The notes below the pieces were generated by a model. The model saw only the letters and a list, made by a program, of their open reading frames with translations, searched no databases and had not been told where the DNA came from. Made by a program: the position numbers and the translations under genes. Of a stretch of 64,000 nt of DNA, positions 34,107-47,300 are shown piece by piece. Positions within the stretch are counted from its first letter, which is position 1. Each line of letters starts with the position of its first letter. Source of the DNA: Plotosus lineatus (lineage: Eukaryota > Chordata > Actinopteri > Siluriformes > Plotosidae); the NCBI GenBank assembly GCA_024760905.1, contig CM045735.1, forward strand, positions 12,631,249 to 12,695,248, given 5' to 3'.

Positions 34107-35313
34107 ATGGAGAGACAACTGCATTTGAATTTGTTAGCTTCCAGACCCCCGATGGCAGGAGGTTTACAGTCTGGGTCAAAAATGAAAATGGGGTAAGTTT
34201 GCACATCAAGAAATGTAAACACACAAAACATGCACTTATGCCAATTTTTTAGGGGGTTAAGCTAAGCTAACAACGTCGACGCATTTATCGTGTGTGCGCG
34301 CGCGCGTTAGCTTAGTTAGCCAGCATCTGTCAACCTCTTTTAACAACGTCACGATTTTATTTAATTAATAAACACGGGCAGATAATGTACCTATTTTACA
34401 AGCTAAATAACTGTAAGTACAATATAGGGCTGAGCTGTGATGACAGAGTTGGTATCATGATTTATTTAGTGAACACAGTTTGGACTTTTTTGGAAGTAGG
34501 TTAGTAGACAGACACGTTTTTCATTTTAATTGAAAACATTTTAATTTCATTCATACAGTAGATGGAATTTAGGAGACTTTATTCAAGTTCCCTACAATAG
34601 CAATTGACTCTGGTGTTCAAGTAACACCTTCAGATTCATTAGATCATTAACCCAGAGCCTTTAAGCACTGTACCACCACTTTCCCTTATTTTGTACCATT
34701 CGACTTAATTAAACCTACTAATAAATAATTTATTGGATGGAAGCCTATATATTTTATAGTAGATGTCACGAGCAAAGCTCCATAGTCATGCACTGTGGCT
34801 TGCATGTTTGTTCCAAGTGTGGCCAGCACAGCACCAAGGCTTCCCCATCACTGAGTCAATGCTGATAGGCTGTTCTGTATAACTGACACTTACATGATGT
34901 TGGGGAGAAATTAAAACGAATAATGACAATAAACAGGCTCAAACACCACTACATATACTCATAGGAAATTAAAAAAAAACTACATTAAGCAGAGTTGCAG
35001 GTAAGTGCCAAAATCAGAAGTTTAACAAAACATGAACTGGTTAAACAGACTAATAATAATGATACAACTGTTAGAAAATAAAAGCTCGAATCAGTGAGTG
35101 ACACAGGCTTGAATACCTATCAACAGAGACCATCTCTCCAGAGTTTGGATAATATTTTGATACTGAATACATGTAGAGAAATCAATTAGCGACATATGAT
35201 ATGTTCACTTCCATTATCGATTCATGTTGCAAAGCAATAATATGCACAATAATATAATGGTGTTATTAATATATGTGTGTGTATGTATGTATGTATGTAT
35301 GTATGTATATATG

Positions 35314-35368
<55 letters not shown>

Positions 35369-38300
35369 AGGGCAGTGGTGGCCTAGTGGTATAGGGCGCT
35401 GGATTGCTGATCCTAAGAATGGGGGTTCGAGTCCCACTCTCCACAAGGTTGTCACTGCCCCTTACCTGGGTTTGATAACCCAGTTAGCTGCACCCCCCCC
35501 CAGTGCAGCTAACTGGGTTATCAAAGGCCAGCCATGTCTGTCACTGTGTATGGTGGGAGGTTCATGTAAAAGAACCATTGCTGACTTTCATAAAGAGTAG
35601 CTGCATAGCTGTTCCTTGCTAAAGGGTTGTGTCAGGAAGGGCATCCAATGTAAAAACCTATGCCAAATCAAACACACGAATCAGATGATTCACTTTGGCG
35701 ACCCCTGAAAAAGGGAAAAAGCCGAAAGGAAAAGATGTAACAATAAACATTTCACAATGATAACACAGGTACATTAATAATACTGTAATTAACAATAAAT
35801 AATAAAACAATAAGTCAATAAACAATACAATAAGTGGGTCTGTACTTAAGAATAGCGCTTAACTTACACTACTAATTTTTTTTTTTTCATTTTATTTATT
35901 TATTTTATTTGTTGGATTTTTTTTCCTGCTGCTTGGCCACACTCCAATCACCGCTGATCTCTTTCAACTTGATCCACAATAGGACAAGCCTCTCCATCTC
36001 ATCACTGAGTCCTGATCTTTCCTCAGATAAAATACTATCCCCTCTGCTGCTTTAACATTCTTCAACGTGGCCTTCTATTTGAGAATTGTACAGATGGTCG
36101 ATGCGTTCTTCTCACACTCCATACACAGATCGGCCACACGGACAAAGAAAAACTTTTGTGCGCGTTCGCGCTATTAGTTGGCATGGAAAGTAGAGCAGAC
36201 GAATACACACAGGGAACATGCTTTTTTTACATACTGGTTGACCAGCTTTATAAGTGTGTTTGCGCATCCTTTACACTAGGTGGCAGTGGCACTCTCAATG
36301 TGTTTTCTATGGTACATGGGAAAAAGCACTGAGCAAATGATATGACGTGCAGTAAACCAATTACGTAGAAGAAAAACGAGACTGCGCACAGGCCCCTTTC
36401 ACGTGGTAATTTGGCTTCAACTTCCGGTCAGGGCAAAACATTGCTTTGGGTACTATTTCACTTGAAAGTTGACATCCTTTGGCATCCTTACAATTGTACG
36501 TTGTGAAACAGAATAACATCGAATTTAATTAGAGTACGTTAGGTTTAGCTTTTTTGGTTCAATATGGTTAATTCTTGTTGCGCTGTCAAAACCATGCAGG
36601 CGGTCGCAAAGAAGTAACTTTTCACCAGTAAGTGTGTTTCAGTTTGTGAAAGTTTTTTTATATTGATAACATTTCTGAGATTGTTCATTCACTTGTACAA
36701 AAAGTGTCCGAAAAATTCCTTGTAATTTGTGAAATATAGCAATTGAAATCCCTGCTACATTATACTAAGACAAGTGAGGTGGGCGTGGCAGGTGACATGT
36801 TTGGCATGGGGAATTTTATTAAGGTCTGTACCTCCTATTATTTGTCGATGTATCTTCCAAACCTTCCTGGGCATGCTGCAAATGTTTAGATTATATTCAT
36901 GTCTCTAGAGAGCCAAAACATCCTAAGTATTTAGATTTATCGCATCATTTTCTATATCAATGTGTGTATGTTTACCATGCTTTTTGCCCTAACCAGAAGT
37001 CGGTGCCTATTGGCCATGGCGACATACATAATGTATGCAGAGTGCGCAGTCTAGTTTTTCTTCTGTGTCATTGCAGTAAACACTCTTTATAATTGCGGGG
37101 GATGATGATGATGATTTTTTTTCTTCCTATAGGGGGCATAACAGAAAATAATTGAGAAACACTGCACAAGGCATTCTCGAAGTGTGGAGGAATACACGCG
37201 GAAGAACACAAGGCTAAGCAACCTGGAAAAGCCATTTCCCAGGCAGAGCTCAGAAGTAGAAAATTTGCTTGTTGGATGGGACGGATTGAAACTTGTATCA
37301 TAGACTATTCGTTTTTAGGGACACTCGTAAGTCTAGGTACCACTGTGTGTTATTAATATATATTATTTTATATAAGATCAAAAAAGATACGAGCAGCAAA
37401 AATAGAAAAACAAGATCAATATGATTCTTGGCTGTGCACAGTATAAACGTAGCAATGTCACCCCCCCCCCCTCCAGTACCTTCAGTTCTCTTTGCAGGAC
37501 AAGTCCGTCCCACCCCCAAGCAACATCCTAACAAAATATCCTTCCATCAAATGTTTTTCTGAATTTTAGTGCGATCTCTACTGATCTTAATAGAATTCAA
37601 AGCATTCACACTGACATCTTGTGCAACATTTCGACCTAAGAGTCCATGCCAGCTTACATGTCTTCTATTTAATGCAGGTCATGTCCACTCTTAGGTTTCC
37701 ATGTAATCAATGCAATTATTCAGTGGTGTGCAAGTTGTAACAACTGTACTTTATTTTCCCTTATAACACTTGTACTTTTTTCTATATTTTGGCACCCAGT
37801 CCTGGAAGAAAGCGTGACTTCACTCCCCTGCCCTGGAGTCAATATTTTGAAACCATGGAAGATGTGGAAGTGGACAATGACAACAGCAAAGACATATCCT
37901 TCATGTAACATCAGCATGGTGTGGATGTCGTATGATAATGTTTAATTGGACAGCAAAAAATCAAAGCATAAAATATATAAATAAATAGGGTGCATGCTGA
38001 AGTGAGTAATGATGAATGATGCAATGTATTATATACTAGTCCTTCTCAAAAAATTAGCATATTGTGATTAAGTTCATTATTTTCTGTAATGCACTGATAA
38101 AAATTAAACTTTCATATATTTTAGATTCATTGCAAACCAACCGAAATATTTTAGGTCTTTTATTGTTTTAATACTGATGATTTTGGCATACAGCTCATGA
38201 AAACCAAAAATCCCTATCTCAAAAAATTAGCATATTTCATCTGACCAAAATAAAAAAAAAAAAGTGTTTTTAATACAAAAAAGTCAACCTTCAAATAATT

Positions 38301-41300
38301 ATGTTCAGTTATGCACTCAATACTTTGTCGGGAATCCTTTTGCAGGAATGACTGCTTCAATGCGGCGTGTCATGGAAACAATCAGCCTGTGGCACTGCTG
38401 AGGTGTTACGGAGGCCCAGGATGCTTCGATAGCGGCCTTAAGCTCATCCACAGTGTTGGGTCTGGTGTCTCTCAACTTTCTCTTCACAATATCCCACAGA
38501 TTCTTTATGGGCTTCAGGTCAGGAGAGTTGACAGGCCAATTGAGCACAGTAATACCATGGTCAGTAAACCATTTCCCAGTGGTTTTGGCACTGTGAGCAG
38601 GTGCCAGGTCGTGCTGAAAAATGAAATCTTCATCTCCATAAAGCTTTTCAGCAGATGGAAGCATGAAGTGCTCCAAAATCTCCTGATAGCGAGCTGCATT
38701 GACCCTGTCCTTGATAAAACACAGTGGACCAACACCAGCAGCTGACATGGCACCCCAGACCATCACTGACTGTGGGTACTACTTGACACTGGACGTCAGG
38801 CATTTTGGCATTTCCTTCACCCCAGTCTTCCTCCAAACTCTGACACCTTGATTTCCGAATGACATGCAAAATTTGCTTTCATCCGAAAAAAGTACTTTGG
38901 ACCACTGAGCAACAGTCCAGTGCTGCTTCTCTGTAGCCCAGGTCAGGCGCTTCTGCCGCTGTTTCTGGTTCAAAAGTGGCTTGACCTGGGGAATGCGGCA
39001 CCTGTAGCCCAGTCCACTGTTTCCACAGGTCCCCCAAGGTCTGGAATCGGCCCTTCTCCACAATCTTCCTCAGGGTCCGGTCACCTCTTCTGGTTGTGCA
39101 GCGTTTTCTGCCACACTTTTTCCTTCCCACAGACGTCCCACTGAGGTGGCTGGGAACAGCCTATTCGCTCAGAGATTTCTTTCTGTGTCTTACCCTCTTG
39201 CTTGAGGGTGTCAATGATGGCCTTCTGGACAGCAGTCAGGTTGGCAGTCTTACCCATGATTGCGGTTTTGAGTAATGAACCAGGCTGGGAGTTTTTAAAA
39301 GCCTCAGGAATCTTTTGCAGGTGTTTAGAGTTAATTGGTTGATTCAGATGATTAGCTTAATAGCTCGTTTAGACTACCTGAACATGATATGCTAATTTTT
39401 TGAGACAGGAATTTTGGGTTTTCATGAGCTGTATGCCAAAATCATCGGTATTAAAACAATAAAAGACCTGAAATATTTCAGTTGGTGTGCAATGAATCTA
39501 AAATATATGAAAGTTTAATTTTTATCAGTACATTACAGAAAATAATGAACTTTATCACAAAATGCTAATTTTTTGAGAAGGACTAGTATACGTATATACG
39601 AAGATTTATATGTAAACCTTGTAAGTCCACCTGGCATCTTTAGTTTAAAATTAACAGTTTTTATTATGTGTGTATGGTCATGTTTACTATGTTTACTTAA
39701 CAGTAATCACAATAAAGAGTCATTATTTATTGAATGAAATATATTCGGGGCAGTGCTGGCCTGGTGATAAAGGTGCTTGATCACTAATCCTAAGGTTGTG
39801 GGTTCGAACCCCACTCTCAATGGGTTGTTACTGTCCCCCCAGTGCAGCTAACTGGGTTATCAAAGGCCAGCCATGTCTCTCACTGTGTATGGTGAGAGGT
39901 TAATGTAAAAGAACCATTGCTGACTTTCAACAAGAGTAGCTGCAAAGCCGTCAGTGAGTTTCCACCCTGCAATGGCTTGGAAAGCTGTCCGGGGTGTACC
40001 CAGCCTTCGCCCGGAGGCTGGGATGTGCACCGGCCTTCCTGCGACCCTAATTACTATTAAACAGTTACAGAAAGTGAATGAATGAATGAATTAAATATAT
40101 TATTTTTCCAAGATGTAACTTTGAATTCTCTTAGAACTCAATTGAAACAAAAGATGCCTGGTGAACCTGGAAGGTTTTTTCCTCATCATAATACATATCT
40201 ATATTTAGAAGATGTCATTAGAGCCTTTTAAAGGAAACTTTGTGTTATAATTCATTGTCGTTGTAATAATTCATTGTTAAAATCTGTTTTGTAAGTCGTT
40301 CCTCATTTTTGATATACAGTATATATCCTTCGCTACTTCGTGATTCAGCTTCTGCAGGTTCAGTGCATCGCGGGTTTTTCAAATATTATTCATTGAAAAA
40401 TAAAAAATAAGCTAAAATAGGGAAAAGGTTAAGGAAAATGCCGCAAAACAAGACCAATTGTGCAAAAAAAAAAACCCCAAACAAACAAAAACGAAAAACA
40501 ACCCAACGAAACTACTTACATTTTTTTTGAGGCACGCATCTGCGTGCGCACACGCGCGTCTGTATGTATGTGTGTATTTATATTTTATTTACGTCTTATG
40601 CATTATTTTTGAATGTTTAATTGATATTATAAGCGTTTATAGTGTTAAATGTGTATTTATTGATATATATAGACACTCCCCGCTTTACATTTATTCATTT
40701 TACGTATTTCTCAGTTTTACTTTTTTTTGAAAAAAATATATATATCAGTCAAATTTTGAGTTTAGTGTGCTCTCTGTAGTACGAGACGTACCTATATAGT
40801 ACGCTGACGTAATACGCTATTTACGCATGATGCTGCGTCCATTGTTTACAAAAAAAGACTGAACTCGCCCTCCTTCCCAGTTCACCGCCTGTTACCCTTG
40901 TGTTAAGACGTCGTCTCTGTGATCTTTGTGTTTACACTGTTTTGCGGACTTTTGTAACCCTAAGCAAATATGGTTGGTCAGAAGCATAAGCCTACTAGTG
41001 ATAGTGGTAATCAGAAAAAGCGACAAGCCATCTCTGCTGGTGAAAAACATGTGAATGTTGCATGTTTCTTCCAAATGGCTCCGTCGACCATCGGAACCAT
41101 TTACAAGCAGAAAGATCACATCATAGAGAATGTTAAATGTTATGTAATTGATACTGTATTTAATATTTGATGAGTGAATTTGATTAAAATGTATCTATTT
41201 GAAAGTATTTTGCTTGAATTTAATATATATGAAATTAATGTTGATATTATTCGATATATTTGATATTATTTTACAATGTTATGTTTATAATAATTGATTT

Positions 41301-44300
41301 AGGGGTGTTTTATGAGATACGGTAATGGTATTTATGGATGTGTTTTTTTCACCTTACGTTCGGTAGTTCGGAACCTAACTAAAACGTAAGTCAGGGAGCA
41401 TCTGTACACATATACATGTACGTATACGTCAGTCAGGGGGGTCGATCCTACTTCGTGGAAATCGGAAGTCGCGGGGTGGGGTGGACGACAACTCGGTCCC
41501 CATTAACTGCGGAAAGTGAGGGATCCCTGTATAATTTTTTTTTTTTTTTTCAAATCAATATTGCGTCGTGAAACATCATACTTTGCTGATTTGTTGATTG
41601 CAAAACTTCAGCGAAGATAAATGTCATGCATGTGTGCTATGAAAATGTTTATATTTGTACGGTCTGCTTGGCTAGTGATGTGTTCACCTCTGTGCATTTA
41701 TATTAAGGTTCTACTCATTAATTAACTTGAAGCTACTCATAGATTGAAGAAAGAGGTACATTAGAACGTGTTTCCAGACCAACATTGTGTCTTTGCATCG
41801 TCCTTTGTTGCCCATTTTGGATTGTTCATTATTCCCTGACTCCTGTGCACACATTCAGGATCTACAGCAGTGGCTCTCAGGGTCCTGTGCTACTTTTGCT
41901 TCATGGTGGAGGCCACTCTGCCCTCTCCTGGGCCGTTTTTACTGTTAGTGTCACATTAAGCTTCTGCACTTATTGCTATCATTGACATATACTTTATAAT
42001 CATTTATTTATTGCATATTATTGTAGTTTGAGGGCATTGAGTTTGAAGGGTAAATGTTGATTTGTTTATTTGCGGTTTCAGGGAGTGATATGTAGCAGGA
42101 TTAAGTGCAGGGTTGTAGCTATGGATCTCAGGGCGCATGGTGAGTGATGGCTATTGCTATACTTATTTTTCTCTTTAATTTCTCCTTTGAAACTATTTAA
42201 AAGCTGTGTAAAGGTTGTAATTATGCAGTAAATTATTTCTTCCCACATTAACTGTTTTGGTTTAATAACTTATAGGAGACACAAAAGTGAAAAATCCAGA
42301 AGACCTGTCAGCTGAAACAATGGCCAAGTGAGTCCATAAACCATATTTTTACAGATTTTTCTTTTTTGAGACCTTTTGTATTCCTGTGAACTAATATTTG
42401 AGCTCTTTTATTCTGTATAGGGATGTTGGGAAAGTTGTGGAAGCGCTCTATGGTGAAAACCCACCCCCAATAATGATGATTGGTCATAGCATGGGTGGAG
42501 CAATAGCAGTGCACACTGCCGCAGCAAATCACGTGCCATCGTTGTTAGGCTTATGTGTGATTGATGTAGTGGAAGGTAACTTTTTTAACCCACCCTTCTT
42601 TTCATTTAGAGAATGATCCACTTTATTACAATATATTGATCAAAATTTAGTACAGGGATCCCTCACTTTCAACGATTAATTGGGACCGAGATCCCCCCCC
42701 CTTCCCGCGACCATCGAATTTCGCGAAGTAGGATCACCTCCCTGACTGACGTATACATACATATGTGTATATAATATTTAAAAATACATATTCAATGCTA
42801 TAAATGCTTATAATAACAATTAAACATTAAAAAATAATACATAAGATGTAAATCAAATATAAATACAGACGTGTGCACGCACTCAGATGCGCACCTCACA
42901 AAAATATAACTAGTTTTGATGAGAGGTTTTGGGTTGTTTTTTGTTATGTGTTTGTTTTTTGGGGTTTTTTTTTTGCATAATTGGCCTTGTTTTTGTGACA
43001 TCCTTGACTTTTCCCCCTATTCATTTGTAATTTCCTTATTTTTTAATTCGATGAATATTTATTACAAAAAAAAAAAACACGATGCACTGAAGTCGCATGA
43101 ATTGAAGCACGAAGTAGCGAGGGGTCTGTGTACTGCATTTCAGGAAATTGGAGTATGGTGTCTTTTTTTTTTTTCATTAAGTATTTTGTTAGCTGAATTT
43201 GTTGCAATGTTTAGTAAATGTGCATTGTTTAGCCAGGATTACCCAGTGTGCTTCACCCAGGGATCCCAGTGAGGTTTAGAAAAAAATAGAGGAACTGGTT
43301 CAGAAATAGGGGAAATGAAATTTTGGGGGGGTGGTAAAGGGGCCGCAGGGCCCCGAAGCTGAAAAAAATAGCGGAATTCTGCTAAATAGGAGAGTAAAAA
43401 TAGCGGCAATCCGCTAAATCGTGGAGATCTGGGATCCCTGCTTCACACGAGGACAGAATTATGCCAAGCTTGCCAAGCCAAGAGCCAGAATGTCCCACTG
43501 AAAAGTAAACATTCTGGCACATGTGATAAACTTATCGATTTTGGTTATGAACCAATTTCCAGTAGTGATATATGTATGTTTAGGTGAAGTGTAGTCCACG
43601 TGTGCTGCTTTCATTACGTAACTTGTCCTGATCATTCTGTTTAGGTACAGCGATGGATGCCTTAAACAGTATGCAGAATTTTTTAAGGAGTCGACCAAAA
43701 ACGTTCAAATCAGTGGAGAATGCTATTGAATGGAGGTATAATACAATACCCACGGATACAGAGAACCATATAATCGCTAACTAAACAACAAAGTCAATAA
43801 TAATAATAGAAATATATTTGATGATTAGGAACACTATGACTAGGAAGCACTTTGAAGAAATTTCACATACAGAGTATTTTTGAATGTTTAAATAGCATTT
43901 CTTGCATTTGTGGATGCCTGAGATTGACACATATGCCCAAACTCTTAGAGGGGGTACACATATGAATGGATTTTTGGCCTTCCAAGCCTGGAAAATTCAG
44001 ACTAACTTATTACTATATTATCGAAAGTATTTCATAGGAATTATATATTACACAGTACATAACTGATTACTTGTTTATGGAAAATATCAGAAATGGTTCT
44101 TTTGTAATTTGAATTCTTTCAAATGTGTATCCTGTTAGTTTGGATTTCTTCTCTGTTTGTTCTGTGTGTTAATGAAAGTGTGAAAAGTGGACAGATTAGG
44201 AATATCGAGTCTGCACGTGTGTCTATGGTTGGACAAGTTAAAAAGTAAGTGCTCCCTACATTCTTTATTCATACTGTTAAAAGAATGACTGAAATGTGTG

Positions 44301-47300
44301 CGCAGTGTAAAATTACTTCTCGCTCATAGATGTGATGAACCTTTGAGTAGTCCTGGAATTTCTAAAAGCATCAGTGAAGGTATCATTGAGGAAGAGGAGG
44401 ACGAAGAGGAAGACAGTGAGTCCAACCACAAAAAAAAGAAAGAAGATGACCAAGAGGTAAGAATTGCAGAAGAAATGGCATCGCTAACCTCAGAACTTAT
44501 GTATTGTTGAATTTTCTATTATTAAAGGATTAGATTATTGACAACACAACTAAATATTTTGAAACATTAAATTTTAATACAAGTAATCATCATTGTTATT
44601 ATTAAACTGCTGGAATAGTTTTAATACATCAACGTGCAAAGTTTCATCAATCAGCATAAATGTCAAACACCAGCAGCACCAACTTGAACCTTGAACTGCT
44701 TGAACTGGAATGTTGACTAACTGCTAACATTAATACCTGTAACTCCATTCTGTCACTATAACATTATTTTGATAATTCACAAGGTATTAATTAATAAATA
44801 TGGGATCACTTTGACCCTAATTTCTACGATATACTTGGAGCAAATCTTGCATCTTATTTTGGTAACATAACCATCATCATTGATGTTTAGTATTTCGAAG
44901 TCGTCTTTAAACAAATATTTTCTGAACATTTTGGCGTGTACTCATGCCGTGTCGGGTATTTTTGTTTTTGTTTATGACATACGAACCCGTATTTGGCAGT
45001 ACGCGGTACCACACACTGAATTACGGAAGTGAAATATGTACACGACTGTTTCATTGTTCGCAAGTTTCGAAAGACCACCGACTGGTGGCGTCAGTTGTCG
45101 AGGCTTGAATAAAATGTGATTAAAAAGAAAACGATAAAAATTTAAAAACTTACTGTTATGGTGTTTCAGCAACAACTGCTTGTCAGAATTTACTCAAATC
45201 AACATACTATATTTAATTCTTTGGACAAATATGTGTGTATTTAACAGGAAATGTACATGTGAGAGCTATAACCTCGTCCTCCTTTTAACAGTCCAGACAT
45301 GCACTAGTTAATTACGCAGGTAGTTATTGGGCAAAGAAATAAATAAACAAACAAATACAGTGGTACCTCATCTTATGAAATTAATTGGTTCCAGAACCTT
45401 TTTCGTAACCTGAATTTTTCGGAAGTAGAACCGCATTTTACATGCAAAACGCGGGATTCGTTCCAAGGCCCCCAATACTACCCTTTAAAGATTTATAAAA
45501 GCATACCATTTAAGGTACCTACTTCATGTTGACCATGTCTTCTTAGCAGAGTTATAATCTTACAAATGTTTATGCAAGGTTAAAAGCCGGAGCCAAGAAA
45601 GAAATTTGCAATGAGCACACTCGAAAAACTCATGAAACAAGCTGCTGCTCAAGGGAGCTGCGTCATCCCTCCGAGGCAGTGGGAGGCCAGTGGGGCGGGA
45701 TGTTGGGAGATAGCCAATGGGAGGCCAGCGGAGTAGGTTCTTGGGACATAGTCAATGGGAGGGAGCTACTTCATCCCTCCTAGCCAATGAGAGGGCAGCG
45801 GGGCGGGATGTTGGGAGATAGCCAATGGGAGGCCAGTGGGATGGGATCTTGAGACATAGTTAATTGGAGAGCAACTCGTGCATTGTTTGAATTTTTTTTT
45901 TTGAAATGGCCATGTCTTCTTAGCAGAGTTATAATCTTACAAATGTTTATGCAAGGTTAAAAGCCTGAGCCAAAAAATAAAGTTGCAATGAGCACACTCA
46001 AAAAACTCATGAAACAAGCTGCTGCTCAAGGGAGCTGCGTCATCTCTTCTAGCCAATGGGAGGCCAGCGGGGCGGGATGTTGGGAGATAGTCAATGGAGA
46101 GCAACTCATGCATTGTTTGAATGGCGCGTTTGAATGGCGTACTTGGTGCGTTTCGTAAGGAGAACTTGTTTCGTATACAGAGACAAAAAAATTTTGTAAA
46201 ATGTTTTTCATAACCTGGATTTTTCGTTTGCTGGGACTATCGTAAGGTGAGGTACCACTGTACAGTGATCCCTCGCTATGTCTTGCTTCAGTTTCTGCAG
46301 CTTCAGTGGAAAAAAGTTAAGGAAAATTCCACAAAACAAGGCCAATTATGCAAAAAAAACAACCCAAAACCCCCCAACAAAACTACTTCGATTTTTATGT
46401 GAGGTGCGCATTTCAGTGTGTGCATGTGTGTATTTATATTTTATTTACACCATATGCATTATTTTTGAATGTCTAATTGTTATTCAACATTATAAATGCT
46501 TATAATATGTATTTATTTATATCATATACACATGTACATGTTGAAAAAACTCAGACTTGTTGAAACGCTATGAATGTTGTTGCTTATCGGTAAACATTTC
46601 GTGGTATAATTTTGCTCGTGGTCTCAGACGTGTCAGTAGCAGTTAAACTCCACCCCTCCTACCTTGGAGAAAATTATATCTGTGTTTGATTTATGTGGCT
46701 GAATGTCATTGATCCTATGCTGTCACTCATCACCATTTCATTATAAATCCTTTCCTATGCCTGAGCACCTTTTTGTGTCACCAAAAATAATTGTATTGTT
46801 GACATGTACGAATGATATGTTGTGTCTATAATGCCATTTCAACTTTTTGATCAGGGTTCTAAAATCGTTGTACATTACTTGAGAATTTGCGTACAATCTT
46901 TTTAAATACAAAAAATATAAAAGCTTACATTTAAAACATTTTGTTAGCTTACTTATGCTAACAAGAGGCTGGTCTGATGCCGAGAATTTTTCTGCATTTT
47001 CCATATGTAGCAAATCACAGCTGCTCACAGCTTAAGTGAATTAAATTAATAAAATGAGCATATCCGTTAGTATATGTCCAGATTTTTTATATATCACATC
47101 ATTGAGTCTGGCTGCCACCAGAAATATACCTTTTAAAATGTTCTATGCCATTTACTTTCCATATAACACAACCTTCTTAACTGTTTGAACCATCAACAAA
47201 CTTTGGGAAAATTGCCACATCTGTATGCTAGTGGAAAGGGTTTTGTTTGCTATAATGTAAGTAACTGTGGATTTGGACCATAGGTGAAGAAAGAGAGTCT

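Larger units (their letters stand above)
34193..37799 (+). other. ppme1 intron 1
   Basis: Contains microsatellites (35272-35364), a complete family A SINE (35370-35734), a Tigger transposase relic on the minus strand (about 35930-36125) and a THAP-like exon relic (36564-36627). An hAT-like right end, ACAGAAAATAATTGAGAAACACTG, lies at about 37141-37165. No host exon seen. Confidence 0.6.
37894..41850 (+). other. ppme1 intron 2: U12-type AT-AC intron
   Basis: The donor ATATCCTTC is minor-class. The branch motif TTCCCTGAC at 41832-41840 lies 11 nt from the terminal AC (41849-41850). The U12 junction gives KDTFRIY, identical in form to human KDTFRVY. A GT 11 nt inside the donor and an AG 8 nt beyond the AC would also splice in frame. 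The intron carries the Tc1 element, a SINE and Tigger-like MITEs. Confidence 0.93.
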
